A DNA stretch of 64,000 bases from Hephaestia sp. MAHUQ-44 (GTDB lineage Bacteria; Pseudomonadota; Alphaproteobacteria; Sphingomonadales; Sphingomonadaceae), in NCBI RefSeq assembly GCF_023806085.1, contig NZ_JAMSLX010000002.1, positions 62,001 to 126,000 of the forward strand, given 5' to 3'. Positions 34,501 through 43,878 of this stretch are shown one piece after another. The translations under genes and the position numbers were made by a program. The number at the start of each line of letters is the position of its first letter. The stretch's first letter is position 1. The notes under the pieces were generated by a model. The model was not told the origin of the DNA. It was given only the letters and a program-made list of their open reading frames with translations, and did no database searches.

Positions 34501-34543
34501 TATGTTCTGGCGCTTGCGCGCTACCGGTCATCAGCCTAATGAA

Positions 34544-34556
34544 TTGTCTGAGTTAA
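34544..34556 (+). promoter_or_regulatory. Candidate GntR operator, copy 3
   Basis: TTGTCTGAGTTAA is an imperfect palindrome (TT..CT.AG..AA) located 66 bases upstream of the receptor ATG and overlapping a possible -10 box (TTAATAAT). It matches copy 1 over 12 positions in the opposite orientation. Confidence 0.65.
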
Positions 34557-34621
34557 TAATCGGGCGGGAGACCGGCACGAGGCCGGCGAACCGCTCGGAT
34601 TGGGGGAGAGGGGACGTGAAA

Positions 34622-37420
34622 ATGGCCGCGAAGCTCGCAATTCTGTGTTCGGCGTCGTTGATCGGTCTGGCTGCTGCCAGCCCGGCGTTCGCGCAGACCG
34701 CCGTCGACAACGGACAAGATGACGACGGGGAGATCGTCGTCACCGGTGTTCGTGCCAGCATGATCCAGGCACTCGAGGTCAAACGCGATTCGACCCAAGT
34801 GGTCGAATCGGTGGTTGCCGAGGACGTCGGCAAGCTGCCCGACAATAACGTCGTCGAGGCGCTCCAGCGGCTGTCCGGGGTTCAGGTGACCAACCGTGGC
34901 GGCGGCGAAACCGGAACGCTGTCGATCCGCGGCCTGCCCGATCCACTGACGACGATGAACGGCCGTGAGATTTTCACCGCGGCGGGGCGCTCGTTCGCGC
35001 TTCAGGATATCGCCGCGACGCTCGTCAAGCGGATCGATGTCTACAAGACGCGCGCGGCCGACCAGATCGAGACCGGGCTTGCCGGGCAGATCGACGTGCA
35101 GACGCGCCGCCCGCTCGATTTCGACGGCTTCGCGCTCTCCGCCTCCGCGCGCGGGATCTATAACGAGACATCGGATACGCTGAACCCGAACGTCAGCCTG
35201 CTCGTCAGCGACCGGTGGGAAACCGGGATCGGCGATATCGGCCTGATGGTGAACGGCAGCTACGCCCGCACCAAATATCGCGACATGAGCATCACCGCAG
35301 GCGCGCTGGTGCCGTTCGTGACCGAGAATCCACCGGCGGGCACGGGCTTTACCCCGCTTCAGCGCGTTTTTCCCGATACCGGGGCCTGGCAGCCGGGGCT
35401 CGATCGCGGCCTTCCGACCGCCGAAGGGTCGACCTTCGTCCTCAACGGTATCGATACGCCTTATTATCTCGCCCGCGACGCGGTGTTCAGTCCCGACGTG
35501 CGCGGCGATCGCAAGCGGCCCTCGGTCAACGCGGCGCTGCAATGGTCGCCCAATTCGAGTTCGGTCTATACGGCTGAATTCTTCTGGACCGGGTTCCGCC
35601 AGACGACCTTCAACAACCTGTTCTTCAGCTTCGTCGACTGGTGGGGCAGCCTCGGCCCCAACCCGGCCGATACGATTTCGCTTTATCCCGGCACCAACAT
35701 CATCAAGACGCGCACCGTCGGCGATGTGTTCGGGTTCAACAGCGGCGACATCACCAAGAGCAAGACCGACAGTTTCGTCTATGCGCTCAACGGCCAATGG
35801 GAGGTGGGCGACAGCGCGCAGATCACCGCCGATCTTTCGTATCAGGACAGCAAGAACCAGTCGCAATTCTTCGCGATGCGCACCACCCGCGTCGCGCCGC
35901 AGATCATGGTCGATTTCAACACCGGCAACGGTTACCCGTCATACAATTTCTCGGATAATTCGCTGCTTGCCGATCCGAGCGTGTGGACGGTCGGCGAGCT
36001 TTACGACAATGCCGACAAATCGAGCGGATCGGCCTGGACCTTCCGGCTCGACGGCAAGAAGGATTTCGACGGCGGCTTCCTGCGGCAGGTCAAGGCGGGC
36101 ATCCGCTACGACAATCGCAAGGCTGCGTCCTCGGTGCGCGGGCAGGATGCGCCCGCGCTCAATGTGCCGTTCACTTCGCTGCCCGAAGGCGCACAATATT
36201 TGAGCCATGGGTTCTTCAACGGCCGCGCCGATGTTCCGACGTCGTGGGTGGTCGCGAACGGCTATTACAACCTTGCCCATGCCGACGAGATTCGCGAACT
36301 CTATCGCTCGACGGTCGATCCCGGCATCCTGCTCAGCGACCAGCTCACGATGACGCGGGTGTTCGACATCAACGAGATCACGATGTCGGCCTATATCCAG
36401 GCCGATGGCGAGCTGACGATCTTCGGGCGGCCGCTGCGGTTGCAGGCCGGGCTGCGCTATACCGATGTCGATACCGACGTGACCTTTACCGATCGCTATT
36501 CGCTGGTCACGACAAGGGGATCGTCGGGCACCTGGAAATTCCTGCCGAGCGCGACCGCGATCTTCGACGTCACCGACAAGCTGCGGCTGCGGTTCAATTA
36601 CGGCAAGACGCTCAGGCGCCCGGCGTTCGGCGATCTCAATTCCAACTTCAACCTGACCGGCGATCTGACGCAGGTCGGCTACGGTTCGGGCTCGGCGGGC
36701 AACCCCAATCTGCGCTCGACCGAATCGACCAATTACGATCTCTCGCTCGAATGGTATTTCGATCGCGACAGCGCGATCTATACCACCTTCTTCCGGCGCG
36801 AGGTCGACGGGCTGGTGGTGCCGATCACCTCGCTGGTGCAGGTGCCGGGGACGGGACTCAACACCGATACCTTCCTCGTCACGCGACCGCAGAACGCCTC
36901 GAACGGCGTGCTCAAGGGGATCGAACTGGGGGCGCTCTATTTCCCCGATTATCTGCCGGGCATCCTGCGCGGCCTGGGCGTGCAGGGCAGCATGACCATC
37001 CTCGATTCGACCCAGAACATCCCGCAGGTCGATATCAACGGCAATGTGATCGGGCAGGACGTGTCGCCCTTCTTCGGCGTGTCCGATCTGTCGTACAACG
37101 TCACGCTGGCCTATGATCGCAAGCCGGTGGGGGTGCGGCTTTCCTACGTGTGGCGCAAGAACTTCCTGTCGAACAACGAGGCGCGGCTGTTCGCCAACCC
37201 GATCGGCGTATGGCGCGTGCCCGAAAAGAGCCTCGACCTTCAGGTGACGCTCGATCTCACCAAACGGCTGGGCATCACCTTCGACGCCACCAACCTGACC
37301 AACGAGGTGCAGCAGAGCTATTACCGGTTCGGCGACGCGGGTGGGTTTGCGACCGACAATCTCGGCTCGACCCTGCTGTCGCGGACCTTCGCGCTCGGCG
37401 TCCGGTACAGCTTCAACTAG
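34622..37420 (+). CDS. TonB-dependent receptor of the arabinan locus
   Basis: A 932-residue outer-membrane receptor. The signal peptide (ASLIGLAAASPAFA) precedes a TonB box-like EIVVTG and a plug with VAEDVGKLPDNNVVEALQRL, a signature of proteobacterial sugar-uptake receptors. The barrel then runs to a C-terminal Asn after RTFALGVRYSF. It would import arabino-oligosaccharides. ATG 34622 is favoured over GTG 34616 because of its spacing from the AGGGG site. The gene is followed after 10 bases by GH43, so the two form one unit, and is divergent from the glycosidase operon. Confidence 0.93.
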   Translation: MAAKLAILCSASLIGLAAASPAFAQTAVDNGQDDDGEIVVTGVRASMIQALEVKRDSTQVVESVVAEDVGKLPDNNVVEALQRLSGVQVTNRGGGETGTLSIRGLPDPLTTMNGREIFTAAGRSFALQDIAATLVKRIDVYKTRAADQIETGLAGQIDVQTRRPLDFDGFALSASARGIYNETSDTLNPNVSLLVSDRWETGIGDIGLMVNGSYARTKYRDMSITAGALVPFVTENPPAGTGFTPLQRVFPDTGAWQPGLDRGLPTAEGSTFVLNGIDTPYYLARDAVFSPDVRGDRKRPSVNAALQWSPNSSSVYTAEFFWTGFRQTTFNNLFFSFVDWWGSLGPNPADTISLYPGTNIIKTRTVGDVFGFNSGDITKSKTDSFVYALNGQWEVGDSAQITADLSYQDSKNQSQFFAMRTTRVAPQIMVDFNTGNGYPSYNFSDNSLLADPSVWTVGELYDNADKSSGSAWTFRLDGKKDFDGGFLRQVKAGIRYDNRKAASSVRGQDAPALNVPFTSLPEGAQYLSHGFFNGRADVPTSWVVANGYYNLAHADEIRELYRSTVDPGILLSDQLTMTRVFDINEITMSAYIQADGELTIFGRPLRLQAGLRYTDVDTDVTFTDRYSLVTTRGSSGTWKFLPSATAIFDVTDKLRLRFNYGKTLRRPAFGDLNSNFNLTGDLTQVGYGSGSAGNPNLRSTESTNYDLSLEWYFDRDSAIYTTFFRREVDGLVVPITSLVQVPGTGLNTDTFLVTRPQNASNGVLKGIELGALYFPDYLPGILRGLGVQGSMTILDSTQNIPQVDINGNVIGQDVSPFFGVSDLSYNVTLAYDRKPVGVRLSYVWRKNFLSNNEARLFANPIGVWRVPEKSLDLQVTLDLTKRLGITFDATNLTNEVQQSYYRFGDAGGFATDNLGSTLLSRTFALGVRYSFN

Positions 37421-37430
37421 GGGCGTGGGC

Positions 37431-38486
37431 GTGACGGGAATCGATCCGGCGGCGATCGGGCGGCGGGGCTTCGTCCTCGGCTCGCTCGCCGCCGGGGCAT
37501 GCGCGGCGGCGGGCGTGCGGCCGGATGATGGGAAGGGCGGTTCGGTGGGCGGCGGCGGTTTTGCCGACCGGCTGACCGGGGCGATCAGCCCGGTCCACGA
37601 TCCGTGCATCATCCGCGAAGGCGATACCTATCACCTGTTCTGTACCGGGCATCTGGGGCAGGAGACGGGGGTGCTGCCGTGGCGCGTCTCGACCGATCTT
37701 GTCAATTGGACCGGGCACGGCAGCGTGTTCGACGACTTGCCCGGCTGGGCGCAGGACGAGGTGCCGGGGACGCGCGGCATCTGGGCGCCCGACATCTCGT
37801 ACAGCGACGGGCGCTATCACCTTTATTATTCGCTCTCGACCTTCGGGAAGAACCGCTCGGCGATCGCGCTGGTATCCACCCCGACGCTCGATCGGGCCGA
37901 TCCCGCCTTCGGGTGGCGCGACGACGGCGTGGTGGTGCGATCGGCGCCGGGCGACGATTACAACGCGATCGACGGCAACCATATCGTCGATGCCGAGGGG
38001 CGGGCGTGGCTCTCCTTCGGCAGCTTCTGGGGCGGGCTCCAGATCGTGCCGCTCGACCCGGCGACCGGCAAACCGCCGCGCGGCGCCACCCCCCGCACGA
38101 TCGCCCGGCGGCCGATGCCCGATGCGATCGAGGCGCCCTTCATCATCCGCCGCGGCGATTTCTATTATCTGTTCGCATCGTTCGATTTCTGCTGCCGGGG
38201 CGCGAACAGCACTTACTATACCGTGGTCGGGCGCTCCAAGGCGGTTGCCGGCCCCTATGTCGATCGCGAGGGGCGATCGATGCTCAAGGGCGGCGGCACG
38301 GTGATCCTGCGCGCCGATCGCAGCGCGGGCGACCGGTTCGTCGGCCCCGGCCATTGCGCGGTGCTGCAGGACGGCGAACGTGATTACATCGTCTATCACG
38401 CCTACGATACGCAGCACGACGGTGTGCCGACGCTGCGGATCAATCCGCTTGACTGGGACGCCGCCGGCTGGCCCAGCGTGGCGTGA
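37431..38486 (+). CDS. Exported GH43 enzyme, endo-1,5-alpha-L-arabinanase-like
   Basis: A 351-residue GH43 five-bladed propeller. The triad is recognisable: base Asp57 (SPVHDPCII), modulator Asp182 (YNAIDGNH) and acid Glu234 (DAIEAPFII). WAPDISY and the late GPGHCAVL histidine are as in endo-arabinanases. The N-terminus GRRGFVLGSLAAGAC is a Tat-type signal, with Cys24 possibly lipidated although the lipobox is imperfect. The start is the GTG at 37431, preceded by AGGGGC. It would cut the arabinan backbone into oligomers. It ends 14 bases from the convergent GntR gene. Confidence 0.9.
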   Translation: MTGIDPAAIGRRGFVLGSLAAGACAAAGVRPDDGKGGSVGGGGFADRLTGAISPVHDPCIIREGDTYHLFCTGHLGQETGVLPWRVSTDLVNWTGHGSVFDDLPGWAQDEVPGTRGIWAPDISYSDGRYHLYYSLSTFGKNRSAIALVSTPTLDRADPAFGWRDDGVVVRSAPGDDYNAIDGNHIVDAEGRAWLSFGSFWGGLQIVPLDPATGKPPRGATPRTIARRPMPDAIEAPFIIRRGDFYYLFASFDFCCRGANSTYYTVVGRSKAVAGPYVDREGRSMLKGGGTVILRADRSAGDRFVGPGHCAVLQDGERDYIVYHAYDTQHDGVPTLRINPLDWDAAGWPSVA

Positions 38487-38500
38487 GCGGCGTTACCGGC

Positions 38501-39286
38501 TCAGGACGAGCCGGAGGGCGGTGGCAACGTCTTTTCGCCTTGTGCGCCCGGCAGCGCGCGCGTCGTATCGAGGAACGCCATATCGACGAGGTTCGCCATC
38601 GCCTTGTGCGCGGCCTTGGGATTGCCCGCGGCGACGGCGTCGAACACGCGGCGGTGATCGGGGATCGGATCGCGGCTGAGCGGCATGTGGCGCTGCTTGA
38701 ACACCGTCGTCCACGCGACCGCCGCGCCGACGCCGCTGGTGAGCGAGACGAGAAAGGGGTTGCCCGACGCTTCGAGCAGCGCGGCGTGGAAATGCTGGTC
38801 GGCGGCGCGGCCTTCGGGCGAGGCGAGCGTGTGTTCGGTCATCCCCGCGAGCGACTCGGCCATCGTCGCGACCTGCGCCTCGGTACGGCGCTGCGCGGCG
38901 AGCGCGGCGGCCTCGGGCTCGACGATCTTGCGCAGTTCGAACAGGCTGGCGAGCAGATCGTCGCCGGGCTCGAATTCGAAGATCCAGGACAGCACGTCGG
39001 GATCGAGCAGATGCCATTTCGCCTGCGGGCTGACGCGCGTGCCCGTCTTGGGGCGCGATTCGACGAGGCCTTTGGCGGCGAGGATGCGCACCGCCTCACG
39101 ATAAGCGGTGCGCGAGACGCGCAACCGGTCGCTCGCCTCGACCTCGCCGTCGAGCACCTCGCCGGGCTGGAACCGGCCCGAGACGATGCGGATGCCGATG
39201 TCGCGCGCGATCGTGCCGTGGATGCGCAACAGCTTGCGCCCCTCGGGGGTGTCGATGATCGTGGTGGTGCGGCGGCGCGACGGCAT
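38501..39286 (-). CDS. GntR-family (FadR/FCD) regulator, likely arabinoside-responsive
   Basis: A 261-residue regulator. The winged helix (about 20-90) contains LRVSRTAYREAVRILAAKGLVESRP, and the FCD ligand domain (about 105-245) has the expected Asp and His metal-site residues (DQHFHAALLEASGNPFL, DHRRVF). FCD regulators bind sugar acids or other small carboxylates and usually repress. ATG 39286 has a GAGGGAG ribosome site. It is the last gene of the ABC-GH51 operon, 46 bases after GH51. Binding to the TTGTCTGAG sites flanking this locus is inferred. Confidence 0.88.
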   Translation of the reverse strand: MPSRRRTTTIIDTPEGRKLLRIHGTIARDIGIRIVSGRFQPGEVLDGEVEASDRLRVSRTAYREAVRILAAKGLVESRPKTGTRVSPQAKWHLLDPDVLSWIFEFEPGDDLLASLFELRKIVEPEAAALAAQRRTEAQVATMAESLAGMTEHTLASPEGRAADQHFHAALLEASGNPFLVSLTSGVGAAVAWTTVFKQRHMPLSRDPIPDHRRVFDAVAAGNPKAAHKAMANLVDMAFLDTTRALPGAQGEKTLPPPSGSS

Positions 39287-39332
39287 ATTACTCCCTCTTA
39301 GCGTGGACGGCCCCGGAGACAAAGTGGCCGCG

Positions 39333-40841
39333 TCATGCCGGGATTGTCGTAAAGACGTTCCATGACAGCGGCTTGAGCGTGGCCGTTAACACGCCATCTG
39401 CGAGCGCGGCCTTGGGATGGGCGACGGGGGTGACGCGATCGGGCGCGTCCTTCGTATTGGTCGCCTCCAGATCGCGATGGTGCAGTTCTTCGGCGCTGGC
39501 AAGCCGCCGCGTGCCCATGTTGCGCAATTCGGCGGTGAGGGTCATTTCCTCGTCGACGCTGCGGTTGAGCGCGAACAGCGTCGCGGCGCCGGTGTCGGGA
39601 TCGTGGACCACCGCGGTGACGAGCAAGGGGGCGGCCTGCTGGTTGCCGGCGGCGAAGGTGCCGGTATCGACCTTCAAGCGCAGCGCGTTGCCGCGCGCGT
39701 GGCGCGAGGCTTGCGCGAAGGGATGGAAGATCGTCTGCCGCCACGCCGGGCCGCCGGTCTCGGTCATGATCGGCGCGATCACGTTGACGAGCTGCGCGAG
39801 GCACGCCGCCTTCACGCGATCGGCGTGGTTGATCATCGTCAGCAGCGCGCCGCCGACGACAAGCGCATCCTCCATATTGTAGATTTCCTCGAGCAGCGGC
39901 GGCGCCTCGGGCCAGCCCACGCCGCGCAATTGCTCACCCGAACGCGCACGATACCAGACGTTCCATTCATCGAGCGAGAGCATGATCCGTTTGGGGGATC
40001 GCCGCTTGGCGGCCACCGCGTCGGCGATGGCGGTCACCTCGGTGATGAAATGTTCGAGATCGTCGATCGCGGTCAGGAAGCGATCGACCTCATGTTCGTG
40101 ATTCTCGAAATATTGGTGGAGCGAGATGTAATCGACCTGCTCGAAACAATGATCGAGCACCTCATATTCCCACGCGCCGAAAGTGGGCATCGTGCGCGCC
40201 GAGGAACCGCACGCGGCGAGCTGGAGCCCGTCCGAGGTCCAGCGCATCATCTTGGCGGTCTCGGTGGCGATGCGGCCATATTCCTCCGCCGTCTTGGCGC
40301 CGGTTTGCCAGGGCCCGTCCATCTCGTTGCCGAGGCACCAGAATTTGATGTCGTGCGGTGCCTCATAGCCGTGGCTCCGCCGCAGATCGGCGTAATGCGT
40401 GCCGCCGGGATGGTTGCAATATTCGAGGAAGTTCTGCGCCTCGGCGGCCCCGCGCGTGCCGAGGTTGACCGCGAACATCGGCTCGATGTCGGCCGCCTTG
40501 CACCAGTCCATGAATTCGTTGGTGCCGAACTGGTTGGTCTCGGTCGAGCCCCAGGCGAGATCGAGGCGGACGGGGCGCTGGTCCTTGGGGCCGACGCCAT
40601 CCTCCCAATCATAGCCCGAGAGGAAATTGCCGCCCGGATAGCGCACGATCGTGGGGCCCAGTTCGCGGATCAGCGCGAGCACGTCGCCGCGGAAGCCGTT
40701 GGCGTCGGCGGTGGCATGGCCGGGCTCGTAGATGCCGCCATAGACGCAGCGGCCGAGATGCTCGACGAAGCTGCCGAAAACGTGCCGTGCGACCGGCGCG
40801 ATCACGAAATCAGCGTCGGCGATGACATGAGAAGAGAGCAT
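39333..40841 (-). CDS. Cytoplasmic GH51 alpha-L-arabinofuranosidase
   Basis: A 502-residue GH51 enzyme without signal peptide, so cytoplasmic, in contrast to the exported GH51 6 kb away. The acid/base is Glu173 (CLGNEMDGPW) and the nucleophile Glu292 (LSLDEWNVWY), with RYPGGNFLSGYDWEDG and GTNEFMDWC conserved. It should hydrolyse imported arabino-oligosaccharides to L-arabinose. It starts 18 bases after the binding-protein gene, as fifth gene of the minus-strand operon. Confidence 0.95.
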   Translation of the reverse strand: MLSSHVIADADFVIAPVARHVFGSFVEHLGRCVYGGIYEPGHATADANGFRGDVLALIRELGPTIVRYPGGNFLSGYDWEDGVGPKDQRPVRLDLAWGSTETNQFGTNEFMDWCKAADIEPMFAVNLGTRGAAEAQNFLEYCNHPGGTHYADLRRSHGYEAPHDIKFWCLGNEMDGPWQTGAKTAEEYGRIATETAKMMRWTSDGLQLAACGSSARTMPTFGAWEYEVLDHCFEQVDYISLHQYFENHEHEVDRFLTAIDDLEHFITEVTAIADAVAAKRRSPKRIMLSLDEWNVWYRARSGEQLRGVGWPEAPPLLEEIYNMEDALVVGGALLTMINHADRVKAACLAQLVNVIAPIMTETGGPAWRQTIFHPFAQASRHARGNALRLKVDTGTFAAGNQQAAPLLVTAVVHDPDTGAATLFALNRSVDEEMTLTAELRNMGTRRLASAEELHHRDLEATNTKDAPDRVTPVAHPKAALADGVLTATLKPLSWNVFTTIPA

Positions 40842-40859
40842 GGCGAGATCGTCCCTGGG

Positions 40860-42170
40860 TTAGATGTGCTGGAGAATGTCGTTCACGCGCCGCTCCATGT
40901 CGGCGAGCGCCTGATCGATCGACTTGTTCCCCGCGATCGCGGCGGCGGCTTCCTGGCCGATGACGGTCTCGATCGGGAACTGGCGGCGGATTTGCTTCGG
41001 GAGCGGTGTCGCGGTGCGCGCGATCTCGGCCAGCGCCGCCCGGTGCGGCAGCGCGCGCCAGGCGGGGTTCTCGATCACCGCCTCGAACGCGGGCATATGG
41101 CCGGTGCGCGCCCAATCCTGGTCGTGCGCGGCGAAGAATTTGAGGAAGCGCAGCGCGGCGTCGTGCTCGGCGGGGGTGCGCGCCGGGTTATGCGGCATCA
41201 CCCAATTATGGCCGTCGGCGAAGGTCACGTCGCGCTGGAAGAGTTGGGGGTAGGGAAAGACCGCATAGCCGTTGTGGAGCGCGCTGTCCGGGTTGCGCGA
41301 CGCGGCGTCGAAATCCTGCACCATCCACGTGCCGACGAGGAACACGCCGCCGCCGCCGCCCAGGAAGCTCGCCACCGCCGCGCTGTAATCCTGATTCTGC
41401 GTGGTGAGATCGCGGCTGCGGATTTGCTTGAACAATTCGAGCGCGCGGTGCGCGGCGGGGGTGCGGAAATTGGCGTGGCGCGCGTCGGTGAACAGCGGCA
41501 CGCCCTGTTGCAGCGCGAAGGTGTAGAAATTGCGCGTATAGCTCGCATATTCGTTGGCGGTCGCCTGCACCAGATAGGGCTTGCCGGTGCGACGCTTGAA
41601 CTGCTCGGCCTGCGCCAGCAGTTCTTCGGGCGAGCGCGGCAGTATCGGTTGGCCGTTCCGCATCAGCCCGGTCTCGCGGAACAGGTTGGTGTTGACGTGC
41701 CACAGCATCGTCCAGCTATCGAGCGGCAGTCCCCAGACCTTGCCGTCGATCGTTACCGCACGGCGCGCGGCATCGGTGAAGCGATCGGGCGTGATCCCGA
41801 CCGATGCGAGATCGCCCCCCACCGGATCGAGCAGGCCGCGCGCCTGATAATCGGCGATCACCGAGCCGTGCATCGTCACCAGATCGGGCGCGTCATTGGC
41901 GGCGAGCTGCGCGGTAAGCTGGTCGTAGCCCGGCCAGAACACGATATTCTCGACCACGCGGATATCGGGATTGTCGGCCTCGAATTTGTTGATGATCGAG
42001 GTCATGATCCCGCATTCGCCCTCGGCGGCGGCGATGTCGGTATTGCGGCCATAGTCGGCCTCGCACGCACCGAAGAAGCGCTGGATGACGAGTGTGGTGC
42101 GATCGTCATGCGCCGCGCCACCGCACGCAGCGACGAGCAGTGCGAGCGCAAGGAGCGCGAACCTCCTCAT
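40860..42170 (-). CDS. ABC sugar transporter, lipoprotein substrate-binding protein
   Basis: A 436-residue family 1 (MalE-like) binding protein. The lipoprotein signal ends LLVAAC with Cys16 as lipidation site. The mature part shows INKFEADNPDIRV, DLVTMHG, GKVWGLPLDSWTMLWHVN and a late FLVGTWMVQDF, all typical of sugar-binding proteins. Cysteines near residues 36 and 53 could form a disulfide. It is presumed to bind arabino-oligosaccharides in the periplasm. Its ATG overlaps the permease stop (ATGA). Confidence 0.9.
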   Translation of the reverse strand: MRRFALLALALLVAACGGAAHDDRTTLVIQRFFGACEADYGRNTDIAAAEGECGIMTSIINKFEADNPDIRVVENIVFWPGYDQLTAQLAANDAPDLVTMHGSVIADYQARGLLDPVGGDLASVGITPDRFTDAARRAVTIDGKVWGLPLDSWTMLWHVNTNLFRETGLMRNGQPILPRSPEELLAQAEQFKRRTGKPYLVQATANEYASYTRNFYTFALQQGVPLFTDARHANFRTPAAHRALELFKQIRSRDLTTQNQDYSAAVASFLGGGGGVFLVGTWMVQDFDAASRNPDSALHNGYAVFPYPQLFQRDVTFADGHNWVMPHNPARTPAEHDAALRFLKFFAAHDQDWARTGHMPAFEAVIENPAWRALPHRAALAEIARTATPLPKQIRRQFPIETVIGQEAAAAIAGNKSIDQALADMERRVNDILQHI

Positions 42171-42991
42171 CGCCCCGCGGCTCCGGCGACCGCCTGGACG
42201 ATATATTTCTGGAAGAACAGATAGACGATCAGGATCGGCAGGCCTGCCAGCACCGCCTGCGCCATCAGGAAGCCGAGCCCTTCGGTCTGCGCGAAATTCA
42301 TCTGGGTGGAGGCGATGCCCACCGTCAGCGTGAACATCTGCTTGTTGGTCGCCGAGATCAGCGGCCACCAATAATCGTTCCACGCCGACAGGAAGGTGAA
42401 GATGCCGAGCGTCGCCTGCGCGGGGATGGTGAGCGGCAGCAGCACTTTCCAGAATATCTTGAAGCGCGAGGCGCCGTCGAGCAGCGCCGCCTCGTCGATG
42501 TCGCGGGGAATCGCGCGGAAATATTGCGTCATCAGGAACACGCCGAACGGCGCCGACAGGCCGGGCAGGATCAGCGCGCCATAGGTGTTGTGCATCGAGA
42601 CGAGGCTGAGCATCTGATGCCGCGCGATGATGACCGCCTGCTCTGGCACCGCGAGGCCGAGCAGCACGATCACGAACAGCACCGATCGCCCGGGAAAGTC
42701 GAGCCGCGCGAAGCCATAGCCGGCGAGGCTCGACAGGATCAGCACGCCTGCCGTCATGCCCAGCGACACGATCAGGCTGTTGCCGATCCAGCGGAACACC
42801 TGCCCGTCGCCGAACAACGTGCGGTAATTGGCGAGCGTATAGGGCAGGCTGAACACCGAATTGGTATCCATCATCAGCGCCGCATTGGCCTTGAACGACA
42901 GCGCGAGTACCCAGAACAGCGGCACCATCATCAGCACCGCGGCGATGACGATCAGCGTGAGCGCGAGCGGGTGGGTGCGGCCGAAGCGCAT
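42167..42991 (-). CDS. ABC sugar transporter permease (MalG-like)
   Basis: A 274-residue permease with six hydrophobic helices and the EAA loop IDEAALLDGASRFKIFWKVLLP near 180-200 that contacts the ATPase. The N-terminus MRFGRTHPLALTLIVIAAVL and its short length fit the MalG/UgpE type. It overlaps the MalF-like gene by one base (TGATG) and the binding-protein gene by four. Confidence 0.93.
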   Translation of the reverse strand: MRFGRTHPLALTLIVIAAVLMMVPLFWVLALSFKANAALMMDTNSVFSLPYTLANYRTLFGDGQVFRWIGNSLIVSLGMTAGVLILSSLAGYGFARLDFPGRSVLFVIVLLGLAVPEQAVIIARHQMLSLVSMHNTYGALILPGLSAPFGVFLMTQYFRAIPRDIDEAALLDGASRFKIFWKVLLPLTIPAQATLGIFTFLSAWNDYWWPLISATNKQMFTLTVGIASTQMNFAQTEGLGFLMAQAVLAGLPILIVYLFFQKYIVQAVAGAAGR

Positions 42992-43878
42992 CAGCGGGCC
43001 TCCCGCCGCGAGGACAGCCAATATTGCACCATCGCCGCGATCAGGATCATCGCGAACAGCACCTGGGCTGCGGCCGAGGCATAGCCCAGTTCCCATTGCC
43101 GCCAGCCGGTTTCGTAGATGAACAGCACGATCGGGCGCGTCGCGTTGTTGGGGCCGCCGAGCGTCATCAATTGCGGCTGGCCGAAAAGCTGGAACTGAAG
43201 GATCACCTCGATGATGATGACGAGCGCGAAGGTGCGCCGGATCGCGGGCAGCGTGATCCGCGTCAGCGTCGTCCAGCGCGAGGCGTTATCGAGCGCGGCG
43301 GCCTCGTACAGCGACCTCGGCACCTGCTGGAGCGCGGCGAGGAACAGCACCATCGGCAGGCCGATGCACCACCAGATCGTGGTGATCGCGATCGCGGGCA
43401 TCGCCAGCGTCTCGTCGTTGAGGAACGCGATCGGCGTGCCGCCCAGCGCACGGGTGATGACCGAGAGCAGCCCGCTGTCGGGCAGGAACACCAGCCGCCA
43501 CACCAGCGTCACCACCGTTACCGACAGCACCGTCGAGGCGAAGAAGATCGTCCGCAGCACCGCCGCCCAGCGTGCCTGCCGGTTGAGGACCAGCGCCAGC
43601 GCGAGCCCCAGCACCGCGAGCAGCGGCACCGTCAGCAGCACGAAATAGAAGGTATTCCAGACGGTTTGGAGGAAGATCGGATCGCCGAACAGCCGCACGA
43701 AATTGGTGAGCCCGACCCAGCTTTCGGTGCCGAACAGATCGCTTTTGGTGGTCGACAGCCACATCCCCCACGCCAGCGGCACGACGATCATCGCCACGAA
43801 CACGATCAGATAGGGCAGCACGAACAGCGGGTTCGTCCACTCCGTCGTGCGGCGGGGCCGAGACGTGGAGGATGCCAT
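42991..43878 (-). CDS. ABC sugar transporter permease (MalF/UgpA-like)
   Basis: A 295-residue permease with six helices, an N-terminal basic tail (SSTSRPRRTTEW), and the EAA loop RSLYEAAALDNASRWTTLTRI near 210. It pairs with the MalG-like protein to form the channel. It has a TGATG overlap with the ATPase gene upstream and lies between ATPase and MalG-like genes in one operon. Confidence 0.93.
   Translation of the reverse strand: MASSTSRPRRTTEWTNPLFVLPYLIVFVAMIVVPLAWGMWLSTTKSDLFGTESWVGLTNFVRLFGDPIFLQTVWNTFYFVLLTVPLLAVLGLALALVLNRQARWAAVLRTIFFASTVLSVTVVTLVWRLVFLPDSGLLSVITRALGGTPIAFLNDETLAMPAIAITTIWWCIGLPMVLFLAALQQVPRSLYEAAALDNASRWTTLTRITLPAIRRTFALVIIIEVILQFQLFGQPQLMTLGGPNNATRPIVLFIYETGWRQWELGYASAAAQVLFAMILIAAMVQYWLSSRREAR

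Larger units (their letters stand above)
34317..34621. promoter_or_regulatory. Divergent control region of the arabinan locus
   Basis: This 305-base gap separates the minus-strand glycosidase operon from the plus-strand receptor. It holds three copies of the TGTCTGAG core (34370-34381 inverted, 34489-34500, 34544-34556), AT-rich boxes next to them (TATAAT at 34382, TTAATAAT at 34553), and the GGGGAGAGGGG purine tract that supplies the receptor's ribosome site. No gene is seen inside. Confidence 0.75.

Noticed and set aside
34274..34621. An earlier start for the arabinan TonB receptor
   Set aside because: It would place coding sequence over the divergent promoter and operators and push the signal peptide 116 residues inside the protein.
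39417..42224. A 935-codon plus-strand open frame across the cytoplasmic GH51 and binding-protein genes
   Set aside because: It is antisense to two genes with intact catalytic and lipobox motifs; its translation is Arg/His/Glu-rich low-complexity sequence, a common by-product of GC-rich codon bias.
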